Positions 25,443 through 33,863 of a stretch of DNA of 34,806 bases are shown piece after piece. The stretch is from Saprospiraceae bacterium (GTDB taxonomy: Bacteria; Bacteroidota; Bacteroidia; Chitinophagales; Saprospiraceae), in contig WFXH01000036.1 of assembly GCA_015490715.1 (NCBI GenBank), positions 1 through 34,806 of the forward strand, written 5' to 3'. Each line of letters starts with the position of its first letter. The stretch's first letter is position 1. The position numbers and the translations under genes were made by a program. A model generated the notes under the pieces. The model saw only the letters and a program-made list of their open reading frames with translations, was not told the origin of the DNA and ran no database searches.

Positions 25443-26513
25443 GTGATACGGCAGAAATATCGCCCCGTGTTTGTCGTCGTCATCGTCTTGCTGTGCGCAG
25501 CTGCAGCAGGATGGGCATGGCGACATTGGGACGCCGGTGCGCTCAAAGCACCAGGAAGCAAAGTCATCCGCACTTGCTGCCAATTTGGCTACGACGTGCC
25601 CTACTTCATCTGGCCCTTCGGAAGCGCCGAAAAACTCACCAGCTTCGACCAACTCGGCCCACACGTCTACCTCGGCGATAACTCTGAAAACAACGGCATC
25701 CTCTACACCCACCGAGGAGGATTTATCGATATGGGGCACTTGCGCGACTACGCCGATTGGACCTACTACCTCCACCACCAAATCCGCAAAGCCATCGACG
25801 ACCACCGCGATACCCTCGTACTCTACCTCGGCACCGAAGGCGGCGAAAAATACCTCTTTGTCTTCCTCGACAGCTTCCCCGTCACCGACGAAAACACCAT
25901 CCGCCTCGCCGGCTACATGGCCTTCCAATTGGGCATCTGGCACGAAATAGCCACCTGGTACGGCGTGTCCTTCATCCCCTTTATCCCCGAACAGTACTCC
26001 AGCTTTAGCCCCGAAGACCTCTACTCCAACGGACTGGGCGTTGAGCTCGGCACAAAAGCACTGCACACCCCCGGCGACTACACCAAAAACATGACCCAAC
26101 TCATCCACACCACCCTGCTCGACCTATATCCCGTTTCGACTATCGACGATACCAAGCGAGCCATGGACAAGGTCGAAGGCCTTTGGTGGAACAAAGACGT
26201 CTACCTACCCAGCGGAGCACTCCTCATACGCCGCTATTACGATATCCACCCCCCGCTCTACCCCTGGCGCCTGCCCGAAGACGAAGACCAATACCCACCC
26301 CATGCTGTCTACTTCGACACCACCACCACCGACGGCACCCCACTCGACCACTTCTTCCGATTTGAAATACGCACCAACGAAAAAATACCCGTCACCAGAA
26401 TCTTCGGCTACCCCAAGACCGTCCTCACCCATCGCGATTTCGATACCATCATCGCACAAATCCAAAGAGAAGAACAAAGCGGTGCCCACCTACAAAAACA
26501 CCAACCGCAATAA
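25443..26513 (+). CDS. DUF4056 domain protein
   Basis: The product is 356 residues from GTG 25443; a TTG at 25404 would place the start inside the hairpin and is unlikely. A membrane/signal segment (VFVVVIVLLCAAAAGWAW) opens the protein. Then come DUF4056 signs: VIRTCCQFGYDVPYF, GPHVYLGDNSENNGILYTHRGGFIDMGHLRDYADWTYYL and QLGIWHEIATWYG. The recurring His and Glu (HEIATWYG; GHLRDYADW) hint at a metal or catalytic site, but the family has no known function. The C-terminus is rich in Asp, Tyr and Pro. It is exported or anchored at the inner membrane. It is convergent with THX. Confidence 0.9.
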   Translation: MIRQKYRPVFVVVIVLLCAAAAGWAWRHWDAGALKAPGSKVIRTCCQFGYDVPYFIWPFGSAEKLTSFDQLGPHVYLGDNSENNGILYTHRGGFIDMGHLRDYADWTYYLHHQIRKAIDDHRDTLVLYLGTEGGEKYLFVFLDSFPVTDENTIRLAGYMAFQLGIWHEIATWYGVSFIPFIPEQYSSFSPEDLYSNGLGVELGTKALHTPGDYTKNMTQLIHTTLLDLYPVSTIDDTKRAMDKVEGLWWNKDVYLPSGALLIRRYYDIHPPLYPWRLPEDEDQYPPHAVYFDTTTTDGTPLDHFFRFEIRTNEKIPVTRIFGYPKTVLTHRDFDTIIAQIQREEQSGAHLQKHQPQ

Positions 26514-26548
26514 ATCCCTCCCCTCTACAGGGCTGCCTTCCCTATAGT

Positions 26549-26559
26549 GTATAAAATCG
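26549..26559. repeat. GTATAAAATCG element between convergent genes
   Basis: Exact copy of the 11-base element, 36 bases after the DUF4056 stop and 20 bases before the THX stop. As both flanking genes run towards it, a start-codon role is excluded here. Confidence 0.7.
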
Positions 26560-26579
26560 AGGATGCATGCCCTCTGAAT

Positions 26580-26684
26580 TCAGTCCCCTTTGGCCTTCTT
26601 CTTCTTTTTCTTCTTGGGACGCGTATTGCCGTAACTACCCAGAAAAAACTTCCCGCGACGCGTCCTGCGATCTCCTTTGCCCAT
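26580..26684 (-). CDS. Ribosomal protein THX (bS31), 34 residues
   Basis: A small gene hidden in a longer open frame. From ATG 26684 it encodes MGKGDRRTRRGKFFLGSY and then a lysine-only run (PKKKKKKKAKGD). This is the standard Bacteroidota THX: MGKGD start, TRRGK, GSYG, and a basic tail. THX sits in the head of the 30S subunit and binds 16S rRNA. The gene is too short for most length cut-offs. It lies 59 bases from the SDR stop, on the same strand. Confidence 0.93.
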   Translation of the reverse strand: MGKGDRRTRRGKFFLGSYGNTRPKKKKKKKAKGD

Positions 26685-26743
26685 ACAACTCAGTGATTTT
26701 GATAAATAGGTCTGCAAATATCGAAAAAATCGCGCACTTCCAC

Positions 26744-27529
26744 CTATACACACCGCGTACGCCCCCCATCGACGGGGAGATTGACGCCGTTGAGATACGA
26801 TGCCCAAGGCGAAGCCACAAAGGCCACTACGTGCGCGATTTCCTCCGGCTCAGCAAAGCGCTTGAGCGGTATGGACTCCTCCATCTGGCGCGCCAAAGCA
26901 TCTGCCGATATTTTACGCCGCTCTGCCCAAGTGCGTATCAATGAAGACAAGCGCTCGGTAGCTGTAGCTCCCGGCAATACCGTGTTGACCGTAATGCCGT
27001 GTGGACCCAATTCCACCGCCAACGTCTTCGCCCAATTGGCTACGGCGGCACGCACCGTATTGGATACACCCAACCCGTCAATGGGCGCCTTGACCGACGT
27101 CGACGCAATATTGATAATCCGACCATAACGCGCCGATTGCATGCCCGGTACAAAGACCTTTGTCAAGATGTGAAAGGCAAGCAAATGCCTCCGCATAGCC
27201 CTCTCAAAATCTCCAACCTTCGCCTCCAACAACGGCGCCGAAGGCGGCCCACCCGTGTTGTTGACCAAAATGTGTACTACCGATACCTCCGCAAGAATTT
27301 CGCACGCCACCGCCTCCACCTCCACCACATCTTCAAAATCCACCACCCGATAGCCGTGCCCTCCCGACCCCACCACCTCCAACTCCTCTACGAGCTGCTG
27401 CAACAACTCCTCCGACCGCGCTAACGCAATCACGCGCGCACCCCATGCCGCCATCACCCGAGCTACCGCCCGCCCTATACCCTGACTCGCTCCTCCCACT
27501 ACCGCCGTCTTACCGCGTAAAATGTCCAT
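26744..27529 (-). CDS. Short-chain dehydrogenase/reductase with altered active site
   Basis: The product is 261 residues from ATG 27529; ATG 27541 is also possible. The cofactor motif is GGASQGIG (12-19), followed by the SDR markers LVNNTGGPP (near 89) and RIINIAST. The catalytic Ser is kept (S143), but the Tyr and Lys of the YxxxK motif are replaced: position 143+13 is S156 and the Lys site is R160 (SNTVR). The late motif GPHGITVNTVLPGATATERL and the C-terminal YLNGVNLPVDGG are normal. Reductase activity by the usual proton relay is therefore doubtful. This SNxxR variant occurs in a known subset annotated as FabG-like. A GTATAAAATG element sits 9 bases before the ATG. It is divergent from the large T9SS protein. 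Confidence 0.92.
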   Translation of the reverse strand: MDILRGKTAVVGGASQGIGRAVARVMAAWGARVIALARSEELLQQLVEELEVVGSGGHGYRVVDFEDVVEVEAVACEILAEVSVVHILVNNTGGPPSAPLLEAKVGDFERAMRRHLLAFHILTKVFVPGMQSARYGRIINIASTSVKAPIDGLGVSNTVRAAVANWAKTLAVELGPHGITVNTVLPGATATERLSSLIRTWAERRKISADALARQMEESIPLKRFAEPEEIAHVVAFVASPWASYLNGVNLPVDGGRTRCV

Positions 27530-27538
27530 AACACCAAC

Positions 27539-27548
27539 CATTTTATAC
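27539..27548 (-). promoter_or_regulatory. GTATAAAATG element before the SDR gene
   Basis: On the coding strand, GTATAAAATG is followed by 9 bases and ATG 27529; the ATG within the element (27541) is the alternative start. Same spacing as in lemA and ssb. Confidence 0.45.
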
Positions 27549-27601
27549 GAGAGCGAACTTACATAAAATCTGCCGTTCACAACCCACTGTCGCGGGTCCA
27601 C

Positions 27602-27611
27602 CATTTTATAC
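27602..27611. repeat. Further GTATAAAATG copy in the SDR/T9SS divergent region
   Basis: Exact 10-base copy. The 27530-27690 region also has close variants (CATAAAATC near 27555, TTATAAAAT near 27633, GTTTTATAC near 27669, ATTTTATAA near 27687), making it the densest stretch of this sequence in the window. Confidence 0.6.
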
Positions 27612-27649
27612 AAAAAACGACAACAAACAGATTATAAAATTTTTTAATG

Positions 27650-27657
27650 TATATTTG
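27650..27657 (+). promoter_or_regulatory. -7 box for the large T9SS protein
   Basis: TATATTTG matches TAnnTTTG. It implies a start of transcription near 27664, which rules out the first in-frame ATG (27647) and supports 27680 or 27698 as the start codon. Confidence 0.5.
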
Positions 27658-27679
27658 CAGTGTCTTCTGTTTTATACAC

Positions 27680-30600
27680 ATGAAAACATTTTATAATATG
27701 AAAAGGGATTGCAAACATCGCGCTACGATGTACGCGCTGCTCCTCTGGGTCCTTACCGCCATGGTCGCTCGAGCACAGCAGCGCGCCTGTCCCATCATCG
27801 TGCCTGCTGCTCCGACCACCCTCTATGCCATTGAGCGCACCCCAGCTACTGTGCGCAATCTCCCCTGCCAGCAGCACGGTACACCTTGGCAGCACCCCGA
27901 ACGTGTCCGTCGCGAAGACGGCAGCTATGCCACTCTCCTAATGCCTCAAATGGGATGGACGCAGTGCTTGTACGCCAGCGACTTTCGCTTTGATCTGCCC
28001 CCTCATGCCATCGTCACGGGTGTCGAACTCATCGTCAAAGGACATGTGAAGGGCACTGCCGTACGCGACCTGCGCATACAACTGGTCGATACCAGCGGGA
28101 TGCCGTACGGTGTCAACCTACAGTCCACCGCGCAGCAGCACGCCTGGCAATCGCGTAGCGATACGATTTGGACGTACGGAGGCAAAAACACTACATGGCA
28201 AACCACGTTGTCCCCCGACGTGATCAACCATCCACAGTGGGGTGTGCTCATCCAATTGTTGCACCCCGGCATGGATTCTACCGCTGAAGTGTACGTCGAC
28301 GTGCTTCGCCTGAGGGTGTACTTTCGGCTCTATCCGGAGCTGTGCCGCGACTTGCCGGCGGAGTTTATCGTGCGCCCCCTTGCTCATGCGCGGCGCTACC
28401 ACTGGCAAATTCCACCAGGAGCGGAAATGCTCACCATGGACGACAGCAGCAACGCCATTGCTCTCAACATCCGTCCCCTGGCCAACGGACTACACCGCAT
28501 CTGTGTGCGCACAGAGACCAACCTGGGCCTCAGCGATCCGTGTTGTACGTATTTCTTCAAGTCCACGCCCTGTCGTGGCGCGCAATGGAGTGGTACCGTC
28601 TGGCTCGATGCCGATGGCGACGGCTTGCGACAGGCTGCCGAGCAGCGCCTGGCAGGTATTGAGGTCGAGCTGTATAAAATCGTACGAGGGCGTGCTCGCC
28701 TCATAGCCCAGACTCACACAGATACGGCTGGAACCTATCGGTTTGATGGACTTGCAAGTGGACTGTATTACGTGTGGTGGAAGGTACCTACCGATTTACA
28801 GCCCACCTCTCCACACCGCGGTGCACCCAATCGCGACAGCGACCTGACGGAAGCCAACGGGCCGGGGACGAGCTCGACGCGATGGGTTTCGGCTGCCCAT
28901 CCGGCCCAACGGATCGATGCGGGACTCCTATCGAGCTGTATGGTAATGGCCTCCAAGCCACATCTCCAAGCCCTCGAAGGCGGCTGTGACACACATAGAC
29001 CGTGGGAAGTGGTACTCCGAGATGCACCCACGACACATATCCCCCCCGGCTACCGCCGCTACACATTGATCGCCGATACCCGCGACAGCATCGTGGCCGT
29101 TGTAGCCGACTTGCAGTTTGTTTGGACGCTTCCCGGCCAATACCGACTGTACGCCGCCGTCGTCGACGGCGACAGCAGTTCACCCGATTACGTCGACCCT
29201 TCGCTGTGGGGCACGCAATGGAAGACTATCGACGCGTGGCGATCCTACCTGCAGAGCAAGGGCCTTTGTGCTGCCCTTAGCGACGATGCGCTCGTCCTCG
29301 ATATTAAGCATTGCGGCGCTATTGAAGGGATCATCTGGCGCGACGCCAACGCCAACGGCTTGCGCGAGCCCTCCGAAGAGCCCCTCACCGACATCGAAGT
29401 CTTTCTCCACGACGTAACGACCGGGCGCCTGTGGACCACAAAGACCAACGGCCAGGGCAGCTATCGATGGCATTACCTCCACGACGGACCATACGTGGTC
29501 GAAATACAGCCCCCTGCAGATTTGCGGCTGACGGTCAAAGATGCCGGCGCCGACGATATCGACAGCGATTTCAACTACGACGGCCGATCGGATACCATAT
29601 TGGTACAGATGGATACCCACCACATCGACGCCGGCCTGCGCAGCATGTGCTTAGTCGAAGCTCCCCCCCTGATGGTCGTACAAATGGGCAGTCCCTGTTT
29701 TGACGGCACACCCTACAACGTGGAGCTGGCGCCCATCTTTATGCCTCCTCTCCCCGCCGGCTATGTCGTCGAATACATCGTCATCGATCGCCTCACAGGT
29801 GTCATGCTCTACCGCAGTACCGTACCTCGATTTACCCTCCGTTCGGATGGAGCCTACGACGTGCGTGCAGTGGTCTATCATCCCCAGGTAGGAAATCGCG
29901 GCTACATCGACTGGTCGCGCTTCACATTGGGTAGCTCCACCATTGATCAGCTGTTGCAGTACATCGAAGACGGCGACATCTGCGCTGCGGTGAGCGATCA
30001 AGCAGCTCAACTGGACGTCCCGCGCTGTCCGTTTATCGCCGGACGCGTCTGGTGGGATGCCAACGCCAACGGCATTCAAGAGCAGGGCGAACGCGGCATA
30101 GCCGACTACGAGCTGTGGATACTCAATGACCAAGGCGATACCGTCGCGCACCTCAAGACCTTAGCCAACGGCACCTATACCCATACCCTCCTCAGGGAGG
30201 GGCAGTATCGCATCGCCGTGCGCGCCCTCGAAGGGCACCGATTCTCACCCAAAGATGTCGGCCTCGACTTCTCCGACTCCGACGTCGACTCGACCGGCCA
30301 TAGCGACTTGTATTTGCTCCAGTACGGCGACCGACTCATCCTCGACGCCGGCATCTACGCCGATTGCCCCTTCCCGGAAGACCTCACCCATTTTACCCTT
30401 CAGCTCGACACACCGGGTTGCATACGAGCCAATCGAGGCGTGCGCCTCTGGACCTCGGGGCAATTTTCTCCACCGTATACCAACCTCTCCTACCGTTTCA
30501 TACTCACTACGTCCCAAAATCCCTGGCGCTACATTGCGATACAACCCACCGACACCTTTGTCGTCGACTCGCCCGGTGCGTACATCGTGTGGGTCTTGCG

Positions 30601-31162
30601 ATGGTTTGATACGTCCGTTCACCTGCTGGCGTTCGATGGCGACTCCCTCGTGCGCAGCCACCGCTCAGTCGCCTCGTTGATCAATGCACTACAATCCCTC
30701 GACGCCTGCTTGCAGTTCGACAGTAGCGATCACGCCGTAGAAATCGAGCGGTGTACAAACTCCTTCAAGGACGTGCTTACGCCTTCCGATGCACTGCCGT
30801 ATAGGACTTTTACGAGTTTTGGCGGCGGTGCACCGAGGGGTGACGGCCGCAACGATCTACTACACAGCTCTCACAATGCTGAAAGTACCACTCACGACGA
30901 CGCTGCTCCCTGGATGGACGTCTTTCCCAATCCTGTCGGGGGCACCTTATATCTGCGCGCTCGAGTCGCACGGGGCGTACCAGTCCAGGTCCAACTCCTC
31001 GATCCCACCCGACGTCCGCATCTCCGCATTGTGCTTCCTCCTGCCCGTGAGGGGAGGGTGGAGCTACGACTATCGGTTGAGGAGCTCCCCCCCGGCACCT
31101 ACCTGCTGGTGCTCACCGACGGGAGGCATCAGCTGCAGCGCACCTTCGTCAAGCTGCCGTAG
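27680..31162 (+). CDS. Large T9SS-secreted protein with three SdrD/Cna-B-type modules
   Basis: About 1160 residues from ATG 27680 (ATG 27698 also possible). Signal peptide: YALLLWVLTAMVARAQ. A ~200-residue beta-sandwich-like N-terminal region follows (FDLPPHAIVTGVELIVKG ... VYVDVLRLRVYF), then an Ig-like segment. Three SdrD_B/Cna-B domains start near 28588, 29323 and 30037: WLDADGDGLRQAAEQRLAGIEVELYK, WRDANANGLREPSEEPLTDIEVFLHD and WWDANANGIQEQGERGIADYELWILN. Each is followed by a ~130-residue cysteine-edged domain, so a ~240-residue unit repeats three times. The acidic D-x-D/N-x-D/N-G loops probably bind calcium. The C-terminal ~85 residues (MDVFPNPVGGTLYLRA ... LPPGTYLLVLTDGRHQLQRTFVKL) are a T9SS type A sorting domain. 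It is likely a surface adhesin or scaffold. Confidence 0.9.
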   Translation: MKTFYNMKRDCKHRATMYALLLWVLTAMVARAQQRACPIIVPAAPTTLYAIERTPATVRNLPCQQHGTPWQHPERVRREDGSYATLLMPQMGWTQCLYASDFRFDLPPHAIVTGVELIVKGHVKGTAVRDLRIQLVDTSGMPYGVNLQSTAQQHAWQSRSDTIWTYGGKNTTWQTTLSPDVINHPQWGVLIQLLHPGMDSTAEVYVDVLRLRVYFRLYPELCRDLPAEFIVRPLAHARRYHWQIPPGAEMLTMDDSSNAIALNIRPLANGLHRICVRTETNLGLSDPCCTYFFKSTPCRGAQWSGTVWLDADGDGLRQAAEQRLAGIEVELYKIVRGRARLIAQTHTDTAGTYRFDGLASGLYYVWWKVPTDLQPTSPHRGAPNRDSDLTEANGPGTSSTRWVSAAHPAQRIDAGLLSSCMVMASKPHLQALEGGCDTHRPWEVVLRDAPTTHIPPGYRRYTLIADTRDSIVAVVADLQFVWTLPGQYRLYAAVVDGDSSSPDYVDPSLWGTQWKTIDAWRSYLQSKGLCAALSDDALVLDIKHCGAIEGIIWRDANANGLREPSEEPLTDIEVFLHDVTTGRLWTTKTNGQGSYRWHYLHDGPYVVEIQPPADLRLTVKDAGADDIDSDFNYDGRSDTILVQMDTHHIDAGLRSMCLVEAPPLMVVQMGSPCFDGTPYNVELAPIFMPPLPAGYVVEYIVIDRLTGVMLYRSTVPRFTLRSDGAYDVRAVVYHPQVGNRGYIDWSRFTLGSSTIDQLLQYIEDGDICAAVSDQAAQLDVPRCPFIAGRVWWDANANGIQEQGERGIADYELWILNDQGDTVAHLKTLANGTYTHTLLREGQYRIAVRALEGHRFSPKDVGLDFSDSDVDSTGHSDLYLLQYGDRLILDAGIYADCPFPEDLTHFTLQLDTPGCIRANRGVRLWTSGQFSPPYTNLSYRFILTTSQNPWRYIAIQPTDTFVVDSPGAYIVWVLRWFDTSVHLLAFDGDSLVRSHRSVASLINALQSLDACLQFDSSDHAVEIERCTNSFKDVLTPSDALPYRTFTSFGGGAPRGDGRNDLLHSSHNAESTTHDDAAPWMDVFPNPVGGTLYLRARVARGVPVQVQLLDPTRRPHLRIVLPPAREGRVELRLSVEELPPGTYLLVLTDGRHQLQRTFVKLP
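28672..28682 (+). repeat. GTATAAAATCG inside the T9SS coding sequence
   Basis: The only exact copy within a gene; it encodes LYKIV in the first SdrD module. Probably chance or coding constraint. Confidence 0.4.
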
Positions 31163-31244
31163 CCAGATATGCGGCGAATGCGCTAACTTCGCTGATGGCA
31201 GAAAAAATATTTTGGTGCTGCAGCAACGGAAAAAAGTATGGCGC

Positions 31245-33863
31245 CTATTCTTCCCTATGTTCTATTATGGTAATTTGCCTGTTGTGCAATTCATCTAAGA
31301 TAGACCTTTGGTACTCACTATACTTAATCTCTCCATCACTGGCATCAATGATGACATTAATTTTTATCTTGTTAAACTTTTCCAACAAATTTGTGACAAT
31401 ATGATGAATATCTGAGAATTTTCCGGTGACATCGCCGAGATGGAGATACACTTTTTGGAAATACTTTTCGGGGGGTACATCAATTGGCGGCTCTTGCACA
31501 TGATTGGGACCTTTCGGAATACTTGTTATTTTACCTCCATTATTATCATTGTCCACATCGATTATCGTGTTTATGGTTTTTTCACACAGATCTGACCGTA
31601 TGATGATTTCGTCTTCGGTCAGGTGGATAGAGGGTTCTTGTTTATACCATTTACACCGTATTTTCCCCTCGTCGAAAATGCCCGCACCAAATAAACCATC
31701 CCTTACACCCTCTTTGATACAATCAACAAATACCTTCGCTGAAGCTAACCTCAACTCGCCGGGGGTTTTCAGAAAGCTATCGTAAATCTTTTTCACCTCC
31801 ACACAGTCTTTGCTCTTGAGATATCGCTCCTTTATTCTAATTGGAGTGAGCTTTTCCAGTATTTTATGCGTCGACCGTAAAAAGCCATAGATTTCCCTAT
31901 CCAGCCTTTGGTCTTTGCCAATTGACGGTATGCCGAGATCTAATGGCTTAAGCTGTCCCCCTTTTTCGGGTACATAGAGACGACGATAGAATTTGCGCAA
32001 CTTTTCATATCTTATTTGTCGTTTTTCACGATACATCTTTTTCAGCCGTTCCTTTTGCTCTTCCGTGAATTCCCAATGATTATTTCCCTTGATTTTTTCC
32101 AGGGCAATGAGCTCTTTAAGGTACTCTTCGAATTCCAGCTTTTCTATATCCGACCCACATAAAAAGAACATTGTGTTGCGATATGTTCGCGGGCGGTCAC
32201 CACAAATGATAAAAAACTCCGCTCGGAGATCGTCGAATACAACGAGCTTGAACTGCGGATCATCGGGTATATCTCTTGTGTTGTTCGGATAGAGATAGGT
32301 TTTTAAAATTGGATGATCACCTGAGACCATTGCTTTAATGAGTTCCCTCTTTCGAGCCTCGACATCCCGGATTTGGACATTTTCCTTCTCATTGCGGATA
32401 ACGGTATTCAAGGTAGCTTTGGTAGTAAAAAAGTATCCTTCGTCAGACAGGTAATACAACTCCCTCTTTAAATGATCCAAGACGTTTTCTATAACAGCTT
32501 TGGTAAGATCTTTGGTCAGCACATAGCGGGCAATTTTTTCCTCGGTGTGGTGATGAGGTTCTCGACCGGTAATTTTCAATATGGGAAAGGAATTCATAAA
32601 GATGGTAGTGCTCACTACAGTGCCGAGTCGGTGTTTTTCATACGAATCACCGAGTAATTTATCGACCTTCATGGCGCCCGATATGCGCCTTTCCTCGTCT
32701 GATTTGCCATCTTCAGTTTTCAATTTGTGGGCGGTAATGTCTTTAGCGATGATGCTGTCCCAGTTGCTCCCAATATGCTCGATGAGCTCTTTCCTCAGTG
32801 TTTCGTTTTTGAGGGGAAAATCTCCAAGACGAATAAAGGGGATTTGCTTTTTGAGCATGGAATGAGTGACGATCGATAACAGCCGCAATACACCGCGCGT
32901 ACGCTGAAACGTCGGTATTACTCCCCACTGTGTATACAACACGTCGATTACCTCGGGTTTAAAGGGATAGCTCTCAAGGAACTTTTCTTTGTACACCGAA
33001 CGCATATCGGATTTCAACACACCTTGAGCCTCAGCGTGCTCTACAAACTCTTCGACTATTGCTGCAGCTTGATCTTCATCAATGGTTTTGAAGAGCCGCT
33101 TACGGATGATGGCTGCAATTTCATTATCGCTGACGGGTGTGATGTTTTTCTTGACACGACCAACTACTTTGCGCAATTTATCGAAAGCTTCAGAAGCATC
33201 GTCACCGAAATATTCTAAATTACTCGATGGCAAGGTCACGACCAACAGTGCATTGTCCATTGATGAGACGGCACCTGTGAGCTCCTGGATAAAGGCATAA
33301 GTCTGTGCCGCAAGGGTGGTTGCACCAACATTAACCCCATCCGCCTTGACGATATAAGTGAGGAGCTCATCAATGAGTATCAATACAGGGCCGTGTTGGG
33401 CGAGGATCGATTGGAGCTTTTCCTTTCCTGGGGAGGTCATTCCTTTGGTCAGCGTTACCTTTCCCGTGAGCTGACGTTCGAGCTCCTCCCACAGCCGTAC
33501 CTCTGTTGCATCAAAGGCCGTTCCGTCGATGACAACAATATTGACCTTCCATTGACGCGCCTTGTGATAAAGAGCGATGAGCGTATGTGTCTTACCACCT
33601 CCGAACGAGGTTTGAAGCTCATATACGGAATCTACCCCTTCACCACGAAAGCGATCCTTCACCTCATTTAGTATGGACCGCAGGCCTTCTGTCATATAGG
33701 TCTTAGCAAAGAAGAGATCCGCATTTTGGTAGACCTCAGGTGCTTTCCCCTTTACCACTTGCCATAAATCTGCGGCGTAGATGTCCATCTCCACCCGACC
33801 AGCCACCACATCTTCGTGGGGTATGGCAATCTCATAAAAGGGCTTCACACGAACCGTATCCAT
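31245..33863 (-). CDS. DUF499-family defence-associated ATPase
   Basis: The product is 872 residues. The N-terminus shows the family pattern: KPFYEIAIPHEDVVAGRVEMDIYAADLWQVVKGKAPEVYQNADLFFAKTYMTEGLR. The P-loop is SFGGGKTHT (86-94) and Walker B is LILIDELLTY (161-170). FQRTRGVLRLLS (middle) is another family mark. The C-terminal part has a PPEKYFQKVYLHLGDVTGKFS segment. DUF499 ATPases are part of anti-phage systems with a DUF1156 DNA methylase and are distantly related to BrxC/PglY of BREX/Pgl. Role: probably an ATP-driven motor or signalling part of defence. It follows the DUF1156 gene with a 259-base gap. The chain is shorter than the ~1000 residues I recall for the family. Base composition is more A/T-rich than the rest of the window. 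Confidence 0.9.
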   Translation of the reverse strand: MDTVRVKPFYEIAIPHEDVVAGRVEMDIYAADLWQVVKGKAPEVYQNADLFFAKTYMTEGLRSILNEVKDRFRGEGVDSVYELQTSFGGGKTHTLIALYHKARQWKVNIVVIDGTAFDATEVRLWEELERQLTGKVTLTKGMTSPGKEKLQSILAQHGPVLILIDELLTYIVKADGVNVGATTLAAQTYAFIQELTGAVSSMDNALLVVTLPSSNLEYFGDDASEAFDKLRKVVGRVKKNITPVSDNEIAAIIRKRLFKTIDEDQAAAIVEEFVEHAEAQGVLKSDMRSVYKEKFLESYPFKPEVIDVLYTQWGVIPTFQRTRGVLRLLSIVTHSMLKKQIPFIRLGDFPLKNETLRKELIEHIGSNWDSIIAKDITAHKLKTEDGKSDEERRISGAMKVDKLLGDSYEKHRLGTVVSTTIFMNSFPILKITGREPHHHTEEKIARYVLTKDLTKAVIENVLDHLKRELYYLSDEGYFFTTKATLNTVIRNEKENVQIRDVEARKRELIKAMVSGDHPILKTYLYPNNTRDIPDDPQFKLVVFDDLRAEFFIICGDRPRTYRNTMFFLCGSDIEKLEFEEYLKELIALEKIKGNNHWEFTEEQKERLKKMYREKRQIRYEKLRKFYRRLYVPEKGGQLKPLDLGIPSIGKDQRLDREIYGFLRSTHKILEKLTPIRIKERYLKSKDCVEVKKIYDSFLKTPGELRLASAKVFVDCIKEGVRDGLFGAGIFDEGKIRCKWYKQEPSIHLTEDEIIIRSDLCEKTINTIIDVDNDNNGGKITSIPKGPNHVQEPPIDVPPEKYFQKVYLHLGDVTGKFSDIHHIVTNLLEKFNKIKINVIIDASDGEIKYSEYQRSILDELHNRQITIIEHREE

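Noticed and set aside
26514-26579. Terminator between DUF4056 and THX
   Set aside because: Only 4-base stems (CCCT/AGGG and GAGG/CCTC) without T-runs.
26567-26944. 125-codon plus-strand frame
   Set aside because: Antisense to THX and the SDR C-terminus; no motif.
31195-31404. Small plus-strand frame after the T9SS gene
   Set aside because: Mostly antisense to the DUF499 C-terminus; hydrophobic by chance from A/T-rich DNA.
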